Below are positions 31,729 to 40,204 of a stretch of DNA of 64,000 nucleotides, piece after piece. The notes under the pieces were generated by a model. It made no database searches, was not told the origin of the DNA, and saw only the letters and a program-made list of their open reading frames with translations. Within the stretch, counting starts at the first letter, position 1; each line of letters starts with the position of its first letter. Position numbers and translations under genes: made by a program. The stretch lies in contig JBBILW010000001.1 in assembly GCA_037444725.1 (NCBI GenBank), positions 1 through 64,000 on the forward strand, written 5' to 3'. The DNA is from CAIKKG01 sp037444725. GTDB lineage: Bacteria > Patescibacteriota > Minisyncoccia > UBA6257 > GWB1-50-10.

Positions 31729-31757
31729 TTGACATTTTTCCCGTTTCAAGGTAAGAT
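31729..31757 (+). promoter_or_regulatory. Promoter of rpsO
   Basis: Perfect -35 TTGACA (31729-31734), 17 bp, -10 TAAGAT (31752-31757); 9 nt to the ATG, so a leader of 2-3 nt at most. Confidence 0.8.
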
Positions 31758-31766
31758 AGCCCCATT

Positions 31767-32033
31767 ATGTTAACGAAGAGAAAGAAGACGGTCGCCATAA
31801 AGGAATTCCAGACCCACGCCACCGATACCGGTTCCGCGGAGGTTCAGGTAGGCCTTCTCACCAAACAAATCAAAGCGCTCGCGGATCACCTCAAAAAGAA
31901 CGCGAAAGACCACCACTCGAGGAGAGGACTTCTCGGTATGGTAGGTAAGCGCCGCAGGTTCCTTCAGTATCTGAAGCGCGAAGACGAAAAGAAGTATGAA
32001 AAGCTGGTCAAAAAACTTGAAATCGAAGCGTAG
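31767..32033 (+). CDS. rpsO: 30S ribosomal protein S15
   Basis: Primary rRNA-binding protein of the 30S platform; 88 aa, the standard size. The family core DTGSAEVQVGLLTKQI, HLKKNAKDHHSRRGLL and the C-terminal RRRFLQYLKRED are intact. It has the strongest promoter in the window and apparently no 5' leader, so the classic S15 feedback through a structured leader seen in E. coli cannot operate in the same way. The NYN-domain gene overlaps its last 38 nt, and pnp follows: rpsO-pnp order is widely conserved, with NYN inserted. Confidence 0.97.
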   Translation: MLTKRKKTVAIKEFQTHATDTGSAEVQVGLLTKQIKALADHLKKNAKDHHSRRGLLGMVGKRRRFLQYLKREDEKKYEKLVKKLEIEA

Positions 32034-32646
32034 TATTCCTCAAGAAGTCCCCCGCGCGGCCAAAAATCAGCGTGTGGGGATTTTTCTTGATATTCAAAAT
32101 ATCTACCATTCGGCAAAGCACCTCTACAATTCCCGCGTAAACTTTCAGGAACTCGTGCGGACGCTTGTGAAGGACCGCACGCTCGCACGCGCCATCGCGT
32201 ACGTCGTGAAAAGTGAAACAGCGCTCGGCGAGGAATCCTTCTTCGATGCGCTGCGCAAAACAGGCTTCGAGCTCCGCTCGAAAGACCTCCAGATATATCC
32301 CGACGGCTCGAAGAAAGCGGACTGGGATATCGGCATGGCGGTCGACGCCATCCGTAACGCGGGCGCGCTCGACACTATTATTCTTGTAACGGGCGACGGC
32401 GATTTCATCCCGCTCGTCGAGTACTTAAAACTTGGACTCGGAAAACATGTCGAGGTGGCAGGGTTCGGCAGAACATCATCGGGTAAACTCAAAGAAATCG
32501 CCGAAACGTTTATTGAGTTAGACCACGTGCCGCGGATACTTATGGGCATCAAGCGGCGTCCGCAGGCGCAACAGGGAGCGGCCCCACGTGCAGCGCCTCC
32601 CACACGAAAACCGCCGTACAGAAACCAGGGAGGCCGACAGCAGTAA
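31996..32646 (+). CDS. NYN domain protein (LabA/DUF88-type predicted ribonuclease)
   Basis: A protein of up to 216 aa with a PIN-like NYN fold: RVGIFLDIQNIYHSA near residues 26-40 (first Asp), KKADWDIGMAVDAI near 105 and LVTGDGDFIPLVEYL near 130 (catalytic Asp cluster), ending in a Pro/Arg/Gln-rich tail likely to bind RNA. The only ATG (31996) overlaps rpsO by 38 nt; a GTG at 32074 that directly precedes GIFLDIQN would give a 190-aa protein and is a real alternative. Its place between rpsO and pnp suggests a role in RNA processing or decay with PNPase, an inference from context. Confidence 0.82.
   Translation: MKSWSKNLKSKRSIPQEVPRAAKNQRVGIFLDIQNIYHSAKHLYNSRVNFQELVRTLVKDRTLARAIAYVVKSETALGEESFFDALRKTGFELRSKDLQIYPDGSKKADWDIGMAVDAIRNAGALDTIILVTGDGDFIPLVEYLKLGLGKHVEVAGFGRTSSGKLKEIAETFIELDHVPRILMGIKRRPQAQQGAAPRAAPPTRKPPYRNQGGRQQ
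32039..32091 (+). terminator. Hairpin after rpsO overlapping the NYN gene
   Basis: TCAAGAA-TCCCC pairs with GGGGA-TTCTTGA around a 25-nt loop; a T5 run lies in the 3' arm. It may attenuate rpsO-NYN-pnp readthrough, and buries the alternative GTG start at 32074. Confidence 0.4.
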
Positions 32647-32696
32647 AAAGGCGAGAGAGTTGAACGACAATACACTTAAAACCCAAAAAAATTATT

Positions 32697-34766
32697 ATGA
32701 ATCTCAACAGAAAAAAGTTTGCAACGACATTGGACGGCGCACCGCTTGAAGTAGAAGTATCGGAACTCGCTCATCAGGCGAATGCCGCAGTACTCGCGCG
32801 CCACGGCGACACGGTGGTGCTTGCGGTTGCGGTAATGGGCGACAAAGAAGCGTCGCTTGATTACTTCCCGCTCACCGTTGATTACGAGGAACGTTTTTAT
32901 GCGGCAGGAAAAATTCTCGGCAGCCGTTTTGTGCGCCGCGAAGGAAGGCCGTCAGATGAATCAATTCTTTCCGCACGCCTCATTGACCGCACTATCCGCC
33001 CGCTCTTCGATCAGCGCTTGCGCCGCGAAGTGCAAGTAACGGTTACGATTCTTTCCTACGATGAAATCCATGACCCCGACATGGTGGCGCTTCTTGCAGC
33101 TTCAACCGCGCTCGGCATTTCGGACATTCCCTGGGGCGGTCCTGTCGCAGGCGCACGCCTTGAAGCGAAGAACGCTGCCGACGGAAAAACTTTCCTTGCC
33201 CAATTTGCGGGCACCGACACGTTCGTCAACATGATTGAGTTCGAGGGCAATGAAATCTCGGAAAAATCAGCAACCGAAGTATTTGTCGCCGCACATGAAA
33301 CTATCAAGAAACTGATTGCGTTCCAGAATGGCATCATCAAAGAAATCGGCAAGAAAAAGGCGGATGTGATGATTCCGGAAGCTTCGCCCGCAGTCAAAAC
33401 GCTTGTCTCAGAATTCCTTAACGGAAAACTCGAGGCCGCGTTCCGCAATGACACGCACGGCGCGCTGAAGAATGAACTCTTCGAATACCTCAAAACGACG
33501 GACCAGGCGGAGGAGGCGCTTAAATACGCGGAGTATCTTTTTGAAACAATAAGCGACGAATTCGTGCACGCGTATGCCTTAAAAGAAGGGAAGCGCGTCG
33601 ACGGCAGGAAACTTGATGAGGTGCGCGACTTGCTCGCGGAAGTAAAACTCCTTGAGCGCACGCACGGCTCGGGACTCTTTGTCCGCGGCGATACGCAGGT
33701 ACTTGCGGTCACCACACTCGCGTCTCCTTCCTCGGAGCAGCTTATCGAATCAATCGAGGGCACCACGAAGAAGCGCTTCATGCTCCACTACAACTTCCCG
33801 AAGTTCTCAACCGGAGAAGTAGGACGCGCGCGCAGCGTCGGCCGCCGTGAAATCGGCCATGGCGCGCTTGCCGCAAAAGCGGTCGCGCAGGTGGTCCCGG
33901 GCAAAGAAGTATTCCCGTACACTATCCGCGTGGTATGTGAGACGCTCTCTTCAAACGGCTCATCCTCGCAGGCATCTATCTGCTCGGCTTCGCTCTCACT
34001 CATGGACGCAGGCGTGCCGCTCAGGAAGCACGTGGCAGGCATCGCAATCGGCCTCATGACTGGCGAGAAAGGCGAATATAAGATTTTGACCGATATCCAG
34101 GGCCCTGAGGACCACTACGGCGATATGGACTTCAAAGTAGCGGGCACTGCGGACGGCATTGCCGCAATCCAGATGGACGTGAAAATCGGCGGCATCACTA
34201 AAGATATTTTCGTCGAAGCGCTTCGCGCCGCAGAAAAGGCCCGCACGCAGATTCTCGGTGTGATGAGCGCAGTACTACCCGCGCCGCGCGCGCAGGTTTC
34301 GAAGTACGCGCCGACCATCATGGTCTTGAAGATTAATCCGGAAAAAATCGGACTCGTTATCGGTCCCGGCGGTAAGACCATCAACGGCATTATTGCGATG
34401 TGCGACAACAAAGTCGGCATCGATATCGATGAGGACGGCACCGTGTTCGTATCCGGCACCGACGCCGCGATGACGAATAAGGCGTACAAAACCGTGGAGG
34501 CGCTCGTGCGCGAATACGCCGTCGGCGAAGTGGTAACCGGTCCCATCATCAAAATTCTCGATTTCGGCGCCATTGTCGACCTTGGCGGGGGACAGGACGG
34601 CATGATTCACGTTTCCGAACTCCGCGACGGCTTCGTAAAGCGTGTTGAAGACGTGGTTCATATGGGAGAAGTAGTTTCCGCTAAAATCGTTCGCCTTGAA
34701 CAAGGAAAAATCGGACTCTCATTAAAAGCAATGAAGGCGCCAGAGGCACCAAAGCCCCAGCAATAG
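32697..34766 (+). CDS. pnp: Polyribonucleotide nucleotidyltransferase (PNPase)
   Basis: Phosphorolytic 3'-5' exoribonuclease, trimeric, central to mRNA decay; 689 aa. Two RNase PH cores are visible (first with DYEERFYAAGKI and FVRREGRPSD, second with LLERTHGSGLFVRGDTQ, SNGSSSQASICSASLSLMDAG and DHYGDMDFKVAGT containing the catalytic Asp residues), then KH (VIGPGGKTINGI near 560) and S1 (VGEVVTGPIIKILDFGAIV near 620). It lies 50 nt after the NYN gene without an evident promoter, so probably read from rpsO. Confidence 0.97.
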   Translation: MNLNRKKFATTLDGAPLEVEVSELAHQANAAVLARHGDTVVLAVAVMGDKEASLDYFPLTVDYEERFYAAGKILGSRFVRREGRPSDESILSARLIDRTIRPLFDQRLRREVQVTVTILSYDEIHDPDMVALLAASTALGISDIPWGGPVAGARLEAKNAADGKTFLAQFAGTDTFVNMIEFEGNEISEKSATEVFVAAHETIKKLIAFQNGIIKEIGKKKADVMIPEASPAVKTLVSEFLNGKLEAAFRNDTHGALKNELFEYLKTTDQAEEALKYAEYLFETISDEFVHAYALKEGKRVDGRKLDEVRDLLAEVKLLERTHGSGLFVRGDTQVLAVTTLASPSSEQLIESIEGTTKKRFMLHYNFPKFSTGEVGRARSVGRREIGHGALAAKAVAQVVPGKEVFPYTIRVVCETLSSNGSSSQASICSASLSLMDAGVPLRKHVAGIAIGLMTGEKGEYKILTDIQGPEDHYGDMDFKVAGTADGIAAIQMDVKIGGITKDIFVEALRAAEKARTQILGVMSAVLPAPRAQVSKYAPTIMVLKINPEKIGLVIGPGGKTINGIIAMCDNKVGIDIDEDGTVFVSGTDAAMTNKAYKTVEALVREYAVGEVVTGPIIKILDFGAIVDLGGGQDGMIHVSELRDGFVKRVEDVVHMGEVVSAKIVRLEQGKIGLSLKAMKAPEAPKPQQ

Positions 34767-34771
34767 CAGCG

Positions 34772-34803
34772 AAAAACACCCCGCATTAATGCGGGGTGTT
34801 TTT
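34772..34803 (+). terminator. Terminator of pnp
   Basis: AAAACACCCCGCAT / ATGCGGGGTGTTTT stem with TA loop and T tail; among the strongest in the window. Confidence 0.9.
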
Positions 34804-34830
34804 ATCCACACGCAGGCGAAACAAATGATG

Positions 34831-34836
34831 TATAAT
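34831..34836 (+). promoter_or_regulatory. -10 box of gene 34844
   Basis: TATAAT with a 7-nt gap to the ATG; no good -35. Confidence 0.5.
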
Positions 34837-34843
34837 ATACGCA

Positions 34844-36031
34844 ATGGCAGACTTTCAACCTCAGGGTCAAAATTGGTCGGGACAAAACCCTGTTATCGGC
34901 ACGGGCGAGGGAGAGGTACCGCTTGCGAAACCTCCGATCGCCGACATGACTATGCGCACGATGGGCTCGGACATCTCCTCGATGAGAGCGTCGGGAGGAG
35001 GCGAGCCACGTCCGTATGCGCCGAAAGAAGTATCATATTCTGCACCCGCAGCGCCGATGCCGTCTGCGCCTCAAATGCCCGCCGCACCGCAAATGCAGCA
35101 ATCATACACTGCCCCCTCGGCGTCACCGCAGATGAGTTTCGGCAACGTGGCACCGGTAAACGTTATGGCGCAGGCTGCACCCGCAAAATCGGGAAGCGCG
35201 CTCTTTATCATCCTTGCTGCCATTATTACCTCTGTTGGCCTTGGCGCAGTTGGATACTTTTTCGTCTACCCACAGTTTGCTACCCCTGCAGCGCCCGCAG
35301 TAACCGAGCAGCCCGCAGCACCGACACCGGGCACTGAATCTCCTGCAACAACAACAGAGCCTGCCACGACCACGGCAGCGGCCACCGAACCTCTTCCGCC
35401 GACGCCGCCCGCACAGGGAACATCCACGGCTCCTGTAGCACCCGCGACACCTGCAGCGCCTGAACTGCCGACGGTTTCCGCACACGTCTCGCTTCTTACG
35501 ACCGCAGCAGACTTTTCTGCAGAAGCAACACTCGGAAGCGTAACACTCGACGCAGTGAAGAGCGCCCTTACATCGAACCCTGTAGAGGTGCCCGTGCTTA
35601 AAGAGGTGACGTTCAAGAACGACACGGGAAAAGTATACGCATTCGCCGCAATCGCGCCCCTTGTCATGCCGACCACCCTCTCCTCGACGACACTCGCACT
35701 CTTTGCTCCTGACGCATCGTTTATTACTTATACGGATAAAACCGGCTCATGGCCCGCAATTGTTCTTCAGCTCGCAAGCGGCGCAGACGCGAATGCGGCC
35801 AAGACAGCCATGGCGGCGATTGAAAAAAATAACGAGTACGCATCGCTCTTCATTGTGAACCCGGGAACCGCGACCACATGGAAAGACGGCAAGGTGGCGA
35901 ATGTTGCCGCGCGTTATATCGCATACTCGCAGAAGAACGTGGCCTTCAGCTACACGTGGCTCGGCACCAAACTTGTGATAAGCTCAAGTTATGCAGGAGC
36001 GCAAGAAACCGCAAAACGCATCGCACAATAA
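34844..36031 (+). CDS. Membrane protein with Pro/Ala/Thr-rich linkers, unknown function
   Basis: A 395-aa bitopic protein. The cytoplasmic N-terminal part (1-115) is disordered and rich in Pro, Ala, Met and Gln; one transmembrane helix spans about 120-143; then follow an 80-residue Pro/Ala/Thr low-complexity spacer and a folded extracytoplasmic domain (about 220-395) with alternating strands (VPVLKEVTFKNDTGKVYAF, SWPAIVLQL). The layout suggests a wall-spanning surface protein. No family recognised. It overlaps the methyltransferase gene by 41 nt at its 3' end. Confidence 0.7.
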   Translation: MADFQPQGQNWSGQNPVIGTGEGEVPLAKPPIADMTMRTMGSDISSMRASGGGEPRPYAPKEVSYSAPAAPMPSAPQMPAAPQMQQSYTAPSASPQMSFGNVAPVNVMAQAAPAKSGSALFIILAAIITSVGLGAVGYFFVYPQFATPAAPAVTEQPAAPTPGTESPATTTEPATTTAAATEPLPPTPPAQGTSTAPVAPATPAAPELPTVSAHVSLLTTAADFSAEATLGSVTLDAVKSALTSNPVEVPVLKEVTFKNDTGKVYAFAAIAPLVMPTTLSSTTLALFAPDASFITYTDKTGSWPAIVLQLASGADANAAKTAMAAIEKNNEYASLFIVNPGTATTWKDGKVANVAARYIAYSQKNVAFSYTWLGTKLVISSSYAGAQETAKRIAQ

Positions 36032-36785
36032 CGACGACCTTTCACGCTGGAACCAAATCGCCCGCGAGTATGATACGCATATCACTCAGGGCGATTTTTT
36101 TCGTACAAAACTTCTCGACCCGGCTATGCACGAGCTTCTTCACGACGTGTCCCGCAAGACAATTCTTGATGCGGGATGCGGGCAGGGATATCTTGCCCAT
36201 GCACTATCCGAACGCGGCGCTCGCGTTGAAGCCATTGATGGCGCAGAAACACTTATAGCGCTTGCTCGCGAACATTACGGAGAAAATGAGCTATTGCGAT
36301 TTTCCGTGCACAATCTTATGAACGCCCTTCCTTTTCCCGAGCAAGCGTTTGATATTGCTGTCGCCAACATGGTCCTCATGGATCTTGACCCTGTGGCTCC
36401 CGTGCTTCGAGAAATTGCGCGCGTAACAAAGCCAGATGGCGTGTTTATCTTTTCGATTCTCCATCCCTTGTTTGCGAATGGGACGCTGCGCAAAGGACTC
36501 CGCGAATATCTCACCCGCGCTCTGCCATTTTACGCACTGTCGCGCTACGCAACGCCATATAAAAAAGAGTGGCGCATCCCCGGCACTACACACACGACGA
36601 ACGTATACAGCCGCTCTCTCGAGTATTACGCGCGAGAGCTTGCCGCGTCCGGCTTTGCGATAGCCGACGTGCGGGAACCGGTCTTTTCGCAACAAGAAGT
36701 GGAGAAGGAGAGCGGTGCCATGCGCCTTCTTGCTGAGATTCCCATGTTCCTCATCGTGCGCGCGATAAAAACGCATGAACGGTGA
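35991..36785 (+). CDS. Class I SAM-dependent methyltransferase
   Basis: A 264-aa Rossmann-fold methyltransferase (Methyltransf_11 type). Motif I is ILDAGCGQGYLA near residues 58-69, the acidic residue after beta-2 is in VEAIDGAE, and motif III-like FDIAVANMVLMDLD lies near 120. The closing beta-hairpin is in a region rich in aromatic residues. The layout resembles enzymes that methylate small molecules or quinone-like substrates, but the substrate cannot be told. The start overlaps the preceding gene by 41 nt; no closer in-frame start was better. Confidence 0.82.
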   Translation: MQERKKPQNASHNNDDLSRWNQIAREYDTHITQGDFFRTKLLDPAMHELLHDVSRKTILDAGCGQGYLAHALSERGARVEAIDGAETLIALAREHYGENELLRFSVHNLMNALPFPEQAFDIAVANMVLMDLDPVAPVLREIARVTKPDGVFIFSILHPLFANGTLRKGLREYLTRALPFYALSRYATPYKKEWRIPGTTHTTNVYSRSLEYYARELAASGFAIADVREPVFSQQEVEKESGAMRLLAEIPMFLIVRAIKTHER

Positions 36786-36814
36786 TTGACAAGGCAATTT
36801 CATTCTTCTATTTT
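36786..36814 (+). promoter_or_regulatory. Promoter of the DksA-like - comM operon
   Basis: Perfect TTGACA (36786-36791), 17 bp, TATTTT (36809-36814); ATG 36821 follows after 6 nt (leaderless). Confidence 0.65.
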
Positions 36815-36820
36815 TCTAAT

Positions 36821-37156
36821 ATGCTCACTAAAGAACAACTTGAACAACTCAAAGAGCAGCTCACCGAACAGCGGGAGACGCTCGCAGAAAGACTTGCGCA
36901 ACAGAATCCGAATGTTGATTTCGGCGACGACGTAGACGCGGGCGACGAAGAGGCCGATGAGGCAGAAGCGTTTGCAACCGTGCTCGGCATTTCGCAAGTT
37001 GAAAAGGAACACCTGCTCGATGTGGAGCATGCGCTCGACAAGATTCGCAAGGGAACGTACGGAAAATGCGAACACTGCGGCGCAGCCATCTCACACGAAG
37101 TGCTCGCGGTCGAACCCGCATCGCGACTCTGCAAATCCTGCAAAGCATTAGGCTAA
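36821..37156 (+). CDS. DksA/TraR-type zinc finger protein
   Basis: A 111-aa protein: N-terminal coiled coil (LKEQLTEQRETLAERL), an acidic centre (VDFGDDVDAGDEEADEAEAFA) and a C-terminal four-Cys zinc finger (CEHC...CKSC near 86-107). DksA-like proteins bind the RNA polymerase secondary channel and adjust initiation, often with ppGpp. The Asp-x-x-Asp tip of DksA is not clearly matched, so the activity may be closer to small TraR-like proteins. The frame can be opened 13 codons earlier, but the promoter places transcription start at the ATG 36821. comM begins directly after the stop. Confidence 0.85.
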   Translation: MLTKEQLEQLKEQLTEQRETLAERLAQQNPNVDFGDDVDAGDEEADEAEAFATVLGISQVEKEHLLDVEHALDKIRKGTYGKCEHCGAAISHEVLAVEPASRLCKSCKALG

Positions 37157-38692
37157 ATGAGTTCGGTTCCCAAGATTTTTTCCGCAGAACTCGAAGGAAT
37201 CGACGCTGAACTTATCGAAGTGGAGGCCGACTTAAATGTCGGTCTCCATTCGTTTAATATCGTGGGCCTCGCCGATAAGGCGGTCAGCGAAGCAAAAGAG
37301 CGCGTGAATTCCGCACTCAAGAATTCCGGCATCAAGCCGCCCACGCGCGAAAACCGCAAAATTACCATCAATCTCGCACCTGCAGACACGAAAAAGGCGG
37401 GTTCTCGTTTCGATTTACCGATTGCCGTCGCGTACCTCCTCGCAAGCGAACAGTTGAAACGCTTTGAAACGGGCGACAAACTTTTTGTCGGCGAGCTCTC
37501 ACTCGACGGCTCGCTGCGCCCCGTGCCCGGCACATTAAACATCGCGATGCTTGCCGCGCGCACACACCTTGCGGAACTCTACGTCCCCGCAGCGAATGCT
37601 GTAGAAGCCGCTATCGTGCGCGACATTTCCGTTATCCCTGTGAGCTGTATTAAAGAACTTATCGACCATCTCGAGGGTACCGCAATTATCGCTCCGCAAC
37701 CGCACACCGAATTCTCTCCGGGTTTTGCGCCTGCACAAGTTACGTTCCGCGACATCCGTGGGCACGCGGGAGCAAAACGCGCGCTCGGCATTGCTGCCGC
37801 GGGCGGACACAACATTATTATGTCGGGACCGCCCGGCACCGGAAAAACCTTGCTTGCTCAATCACTTCCATCGATTCTTCCGCTTCCCGCGCTAGAAGAG
37901 AGTATTGAAATAACACGCGTCTACAGCGCCGCAGGCATGACGGCGCACGCATCTTTCATCGAGTGGCGGCCGTTCCGCGCGCCGCATCACAGCGCCTCGC
38001 TTGCATCGATACTGGGCGGCGGCACCAATCCGCGCCCCGGAGAAATAAGTCTCGCGCACCGCGGCGTGCTCTTCCTCGACGAACTTCCCGAATTTCACCG
38101 CGATATATTGGAAGGCCTTCGGCAACCGCTGGAAGAGGGTCGCGTCCATGTCGCACGCGCAAAAAAGACCCTTGTATTTCCTGCGCGTTTTATTCTCGCG
38201 GCGGCGATGAACCCCTGTCCGTGCGGCCATTATGAATCCGGCGACCGGGAATGCACATGTACCGCGCATGAGGTGCTCCGCTATCAAAAGAAGATTTCCG
38301 GACCGCTCCTCGACCGCTTCGATATCCAGATAGAAGTAAAAAAGATTCCCGTCGATGAGTTGCGCGCAACGACGGAGGAGGGGAGCGACGACGCGATCCG
38401 TGATGAAATTGCGGCTGCGCGTGAACGGCAGAGGACGCGCTTTGCAGGACTCTCGCCGCGCATTCACACCAATGCAGAAATGACTTCGCGCCAAACAGAG
38501 CGCTTCGTGCACGCGAACGAAGAGGCAGACCGTTTTTTGAAACAAATTCTCGAAACACGAAAACTTTCCACGCGCGGATACTACCGCATTTTGAAAGTTG
38601 CGCGAACGATTGCAGACATGGAAAACTCGATTGATGTCACCAGGGCGCATCTTGCCGAAGCATTCCAATACCGCCTCCGCGGCAATGAATAG
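37157..38692 (+). CDS. comM: YifB/ComM family Mg-chelatase-like AAA ATPase
   Basis: A 511-aa AAA+ protein. It begins with the Lon-protease-like domain (VEADLNVGLHSFNIVGLADKAVSEAKERV; DLPIAVAYLL), then the AAA core with Walker A SGPPGTGKT near 216, Walker B VLFLDELPEF near 300, the NPCPCGHY...CTC four-Cys finger near 353-375 and a C-terminal helical domain. In Vibrio, ComM is a hexameric helicase that extends heteroduplex during natural transformation, working with RecA (14832-15884). Its presence fits DNA uptake by this organism, though the family is widespread beyond competent bacteria. Confidence 0.92.
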   Translation: MSSVPKIFSAELEGIDAELIEVEADLNVGLHSFNIVGLADKAVSEAKERVNSALKNSGIKPPTRENRKITINLAPADTKKAGSRFDLPIAVAYLLASEQLKRFETGDKLFVGELSLDGSLRPVPGTLNIAMLAARTHLAELYVPAANAVEAAIVRDISVIPVSCIKELIDHLEGTAIIAPQPHTEFSPGFAPAQVTFRDIRGHAGAKRALGIAAAGGHNIIMSGPPGTGKTLLAQSLPSILPLPALEESIEITRVYSAAGMTAHASFIEWRPFRAPHHSASLASILGGGTNPRPGEISLAHRGVLFLDELPEFHRDILEGLRQPLEEGRVHVARAKKTLVFPARFILAAAMNPCPCGHYESGDRECTCTAHEVLRYQKKISGPLLDRFDIQIEVKKIPVDELRATTEEGSDDAIRDEIAAARERQRTRFAGLSPRIHTNAEMTSRQTERFVHANEEADRFLKQILETRKLSTRGYYRILKVARTIADMENSIDVTRAHLAEAFQYRLRGNE

Positions 38693-38695
38693 GCA

Positions 38696-38720
38696 AAGCC
38701 GCCCGAAGGGCGGCTTGTTT
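38696..38720. terminator. Terminator between comM and the M23 gene
   Basis: AAGCCGCCC / GGGCGGCTT stem with GAA loop; serves the two convergent genes, with a modest T tail on the plus side. Confidence 0.7.
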
Positions 38721-39777
38721 AGTGTGTAGCAAATGGATTCTTTGCGCCGATGACCTCGAAGTGGAGGTGGCAGCCCGAGGGTCCGTCCGTGTTACCAGTG
38801 TTGCCCACAAAACCTATCGGATCTCCCTGATTTACTTCATCACCGACTTTCACCGCAACTTTTTCTAAGTGCGCGTAGCGGGTCTTCAAACCACCCGAGT
38901 GCTGGATGAGCACGAAAAGACCGTAGCCGTTGTTCCATCCGCTTGCGCCATCGCTGCGCAGCTCTTCATCTTCGATAACCGTACCGCCCGCAGCCGCGAC
39001 GACCTGCGTTCCGCATTTATTTACAATGTCCACGGCATTTTGCGTGTGCAGCTCGCCCAAATTATTGCCCGCAAGCGGCAGCGAGAGAACTCCTTTCGCA
39101 AGCGAGGGGAGCTTCTCGGCAGCACGCGCAATCGTTTTTGCGCTCGGCGCGACTCCCGGAAGTACGAGTGTGCCCTTACCGGCAATTAAAATCTTCTGGT
39201 AATCAGCGTTGTGCTGCTTAATAATGCCTTGGCTTATTGAGAAATCCGCCGCAATCGAATCCAGCGTATCGCCCTGCTTCACTTCATAAAGAATTCCCGA
39301 AACCGGTAAAATCACGAGCTCATCTCCTACGTGGACCGAACGCGTGCCTCCGTTTGCCCACTGTACCGTTTCACGCGAAATGCCAAATTCCGCAGCAATG
39401 CTCGTAATCGTGTCTCCCTTGCGCACCTTGTAGCGCTTCAGGCCGTCGCGCACAGGGGAAAGGTTAGTGAGAGGATTTGCGCTTGCCGTCGCGGAAATGC
39501 CGTCATCGTCTGTCGTCTTCACGGAGTCATCGCCCTCCAGCGCATATCCGACAGGAAGTTCGGAAGCGAGTGACAGGCTGTTTTCTTTTGCTACCGCACC
39601 GCCCGTATTAATCGCTGCGCCCTCATCGGAATAGTACACCGCCCGAGATTGGGGGAGTGGCACAAGATTCAACAAAAGAAGGGAGGCTACGACGAGAACC
39701 GACCAGATGCTGGTCGTTGCGGTGATTTCGGGCGCGTCAGGCGCTATTTTTTTTATGACCGCGTTTACTGTATTAAT
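38719..39777 (-). CDS. LysM - M23 peptidoglycan endopeptidase, probable AUU start
   Basis: Exported wall hydrolase: N-terminal membrane helix (about 23-43), two LysM repeats (about 115-160 and 165-210; YKVRKGDTITSIAAEFGIS and YEVKQGDTLDSIAADFSIS) and a C-terminal M23 domain (NAVDIVNKCGTQVVAAAGG, GLKTRYAHL, CHLHFE). M23 enzymes cut peptide cross-links; the domain's first ligand region reads QNAVDI instead of HxGxD, so catalysis may be weakened. No ATG/GTG/TTG exists upstream of a TTG at 39675 that would cut the membrane helix in half; an in-frame ATT (39775-39777) lies 6 nt after a TATACT box and gives a complete 352-aa protein. Confidence 0.8.
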   Translation of the reverse strand: MNTVNAVIKKIAPDAPEITATTSIWSVLVVASLLLLNLVPLPQSRAVYYSDEGAAINTGGAVAKENSLSLASELPVGYALEGDDSVKTTDDDGISATASANPLTNLSPVRDGLKRYKVRKGDTITSIAAEFGISRETVQWANGGTRSVHVGDELVILPVSGILYEVKQGDTLDSIAADFSISQGIIKQHNADYQKILIAGKGTLVLPGVAPSAKTIARAAEKLPSLAKGVLSLPLAGNNLGELHTQNAVDIVNKCGTQVVAAAGGTVIEDEELRSDGASGWNNGYGLFVLIQHSGGLKTRYAHLEKVAVKVGDEVNQGDPIGFVGNTGNTDGPSGCHLHFEVIGAKNPFATH

Positions 39778-39783
39778 GTTATT

Positions 39784-39789
39784 AGTATA
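39784..39789 (-). promoter_or_regulatory. -10 box of the M23 gene
   Basis: Minus-strand TATACT followed by 6 nt and the proposed AUU start; divergent from the TATACT of gene 39847. Confidence 0.5.
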
Positions 39790-39832
39790 GCAAAATCCTG
39801 CGTTATTTCAACGTTACTCCGCATTTTTATGC

Positions 39833-39838
39833 TATACT
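39833..39838 (+). promoter_or_regulatory. -10 box of gene 39847
   Basis: TATACT with an 8-nt gap to the ATG. Confidence 0.45.
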
Positions 39839-39846
39839 TATGAGTA

Positions 39847-40200
39847 ATGAAAAGAATAATTGCGTGCGGAATGTTTCTCGCGATTGCGCTCATTTTCGTG
39901 GCGCCAAGGCCCGCGAAAGCATTTACTTCGTTCGGCGGCACCGTAGTCACCACATTTGCTCCCGCCGTAGCCTGTGCGGGCGAGGGACCCATCACCATTA
40001 TTCCCGCCGGCTTGTTCCCGCCGGGTCCCTACGCCGCCTATCCGCTTACCATGCGCTATTCTCACTACTTTATTCATCCTGGCCAAAAAATTCTCGGGCT
40101 CTATATTCCCTTCTTAACGCCGGGCCTCTGCTGGACAACCACACCGATTCCCATACCCGTGCCCGTGTTCCCGATAATCATGTTCGGAACGAGTCTCTAG
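39847..40200 (+). CDS. Small exported hydrophobic protein, unknown
   Basis: A 117-aa protein with a clear signal peptide (MKRIIACGMFLAIALIF..., cleavage near AKA-F at about residue 25). The mature part is unusually rich in Pro, Gly, Thr and aromatic residues (PIPIPVPVFPIIMFG near the end) and contains two Cys. It lacks clear membrane helices. No family recognised. It precedes rsmA by 4 nt, so the two are probably co-transcribed from the TATACT promoter. Confidence 0.6.
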   Translation: MKRIIACGMFLAIALIFVAPRPAKAFTSFGGTVVTTFAPAVACAGEGPITIIPAGLFPPGPYAAYPLTMRYSHYFIHPGQKILGLYIPFLTPGLCWTTTPIPIPVPVFPIIMFGTSL

Positions 40201-40204
40201 CCGC

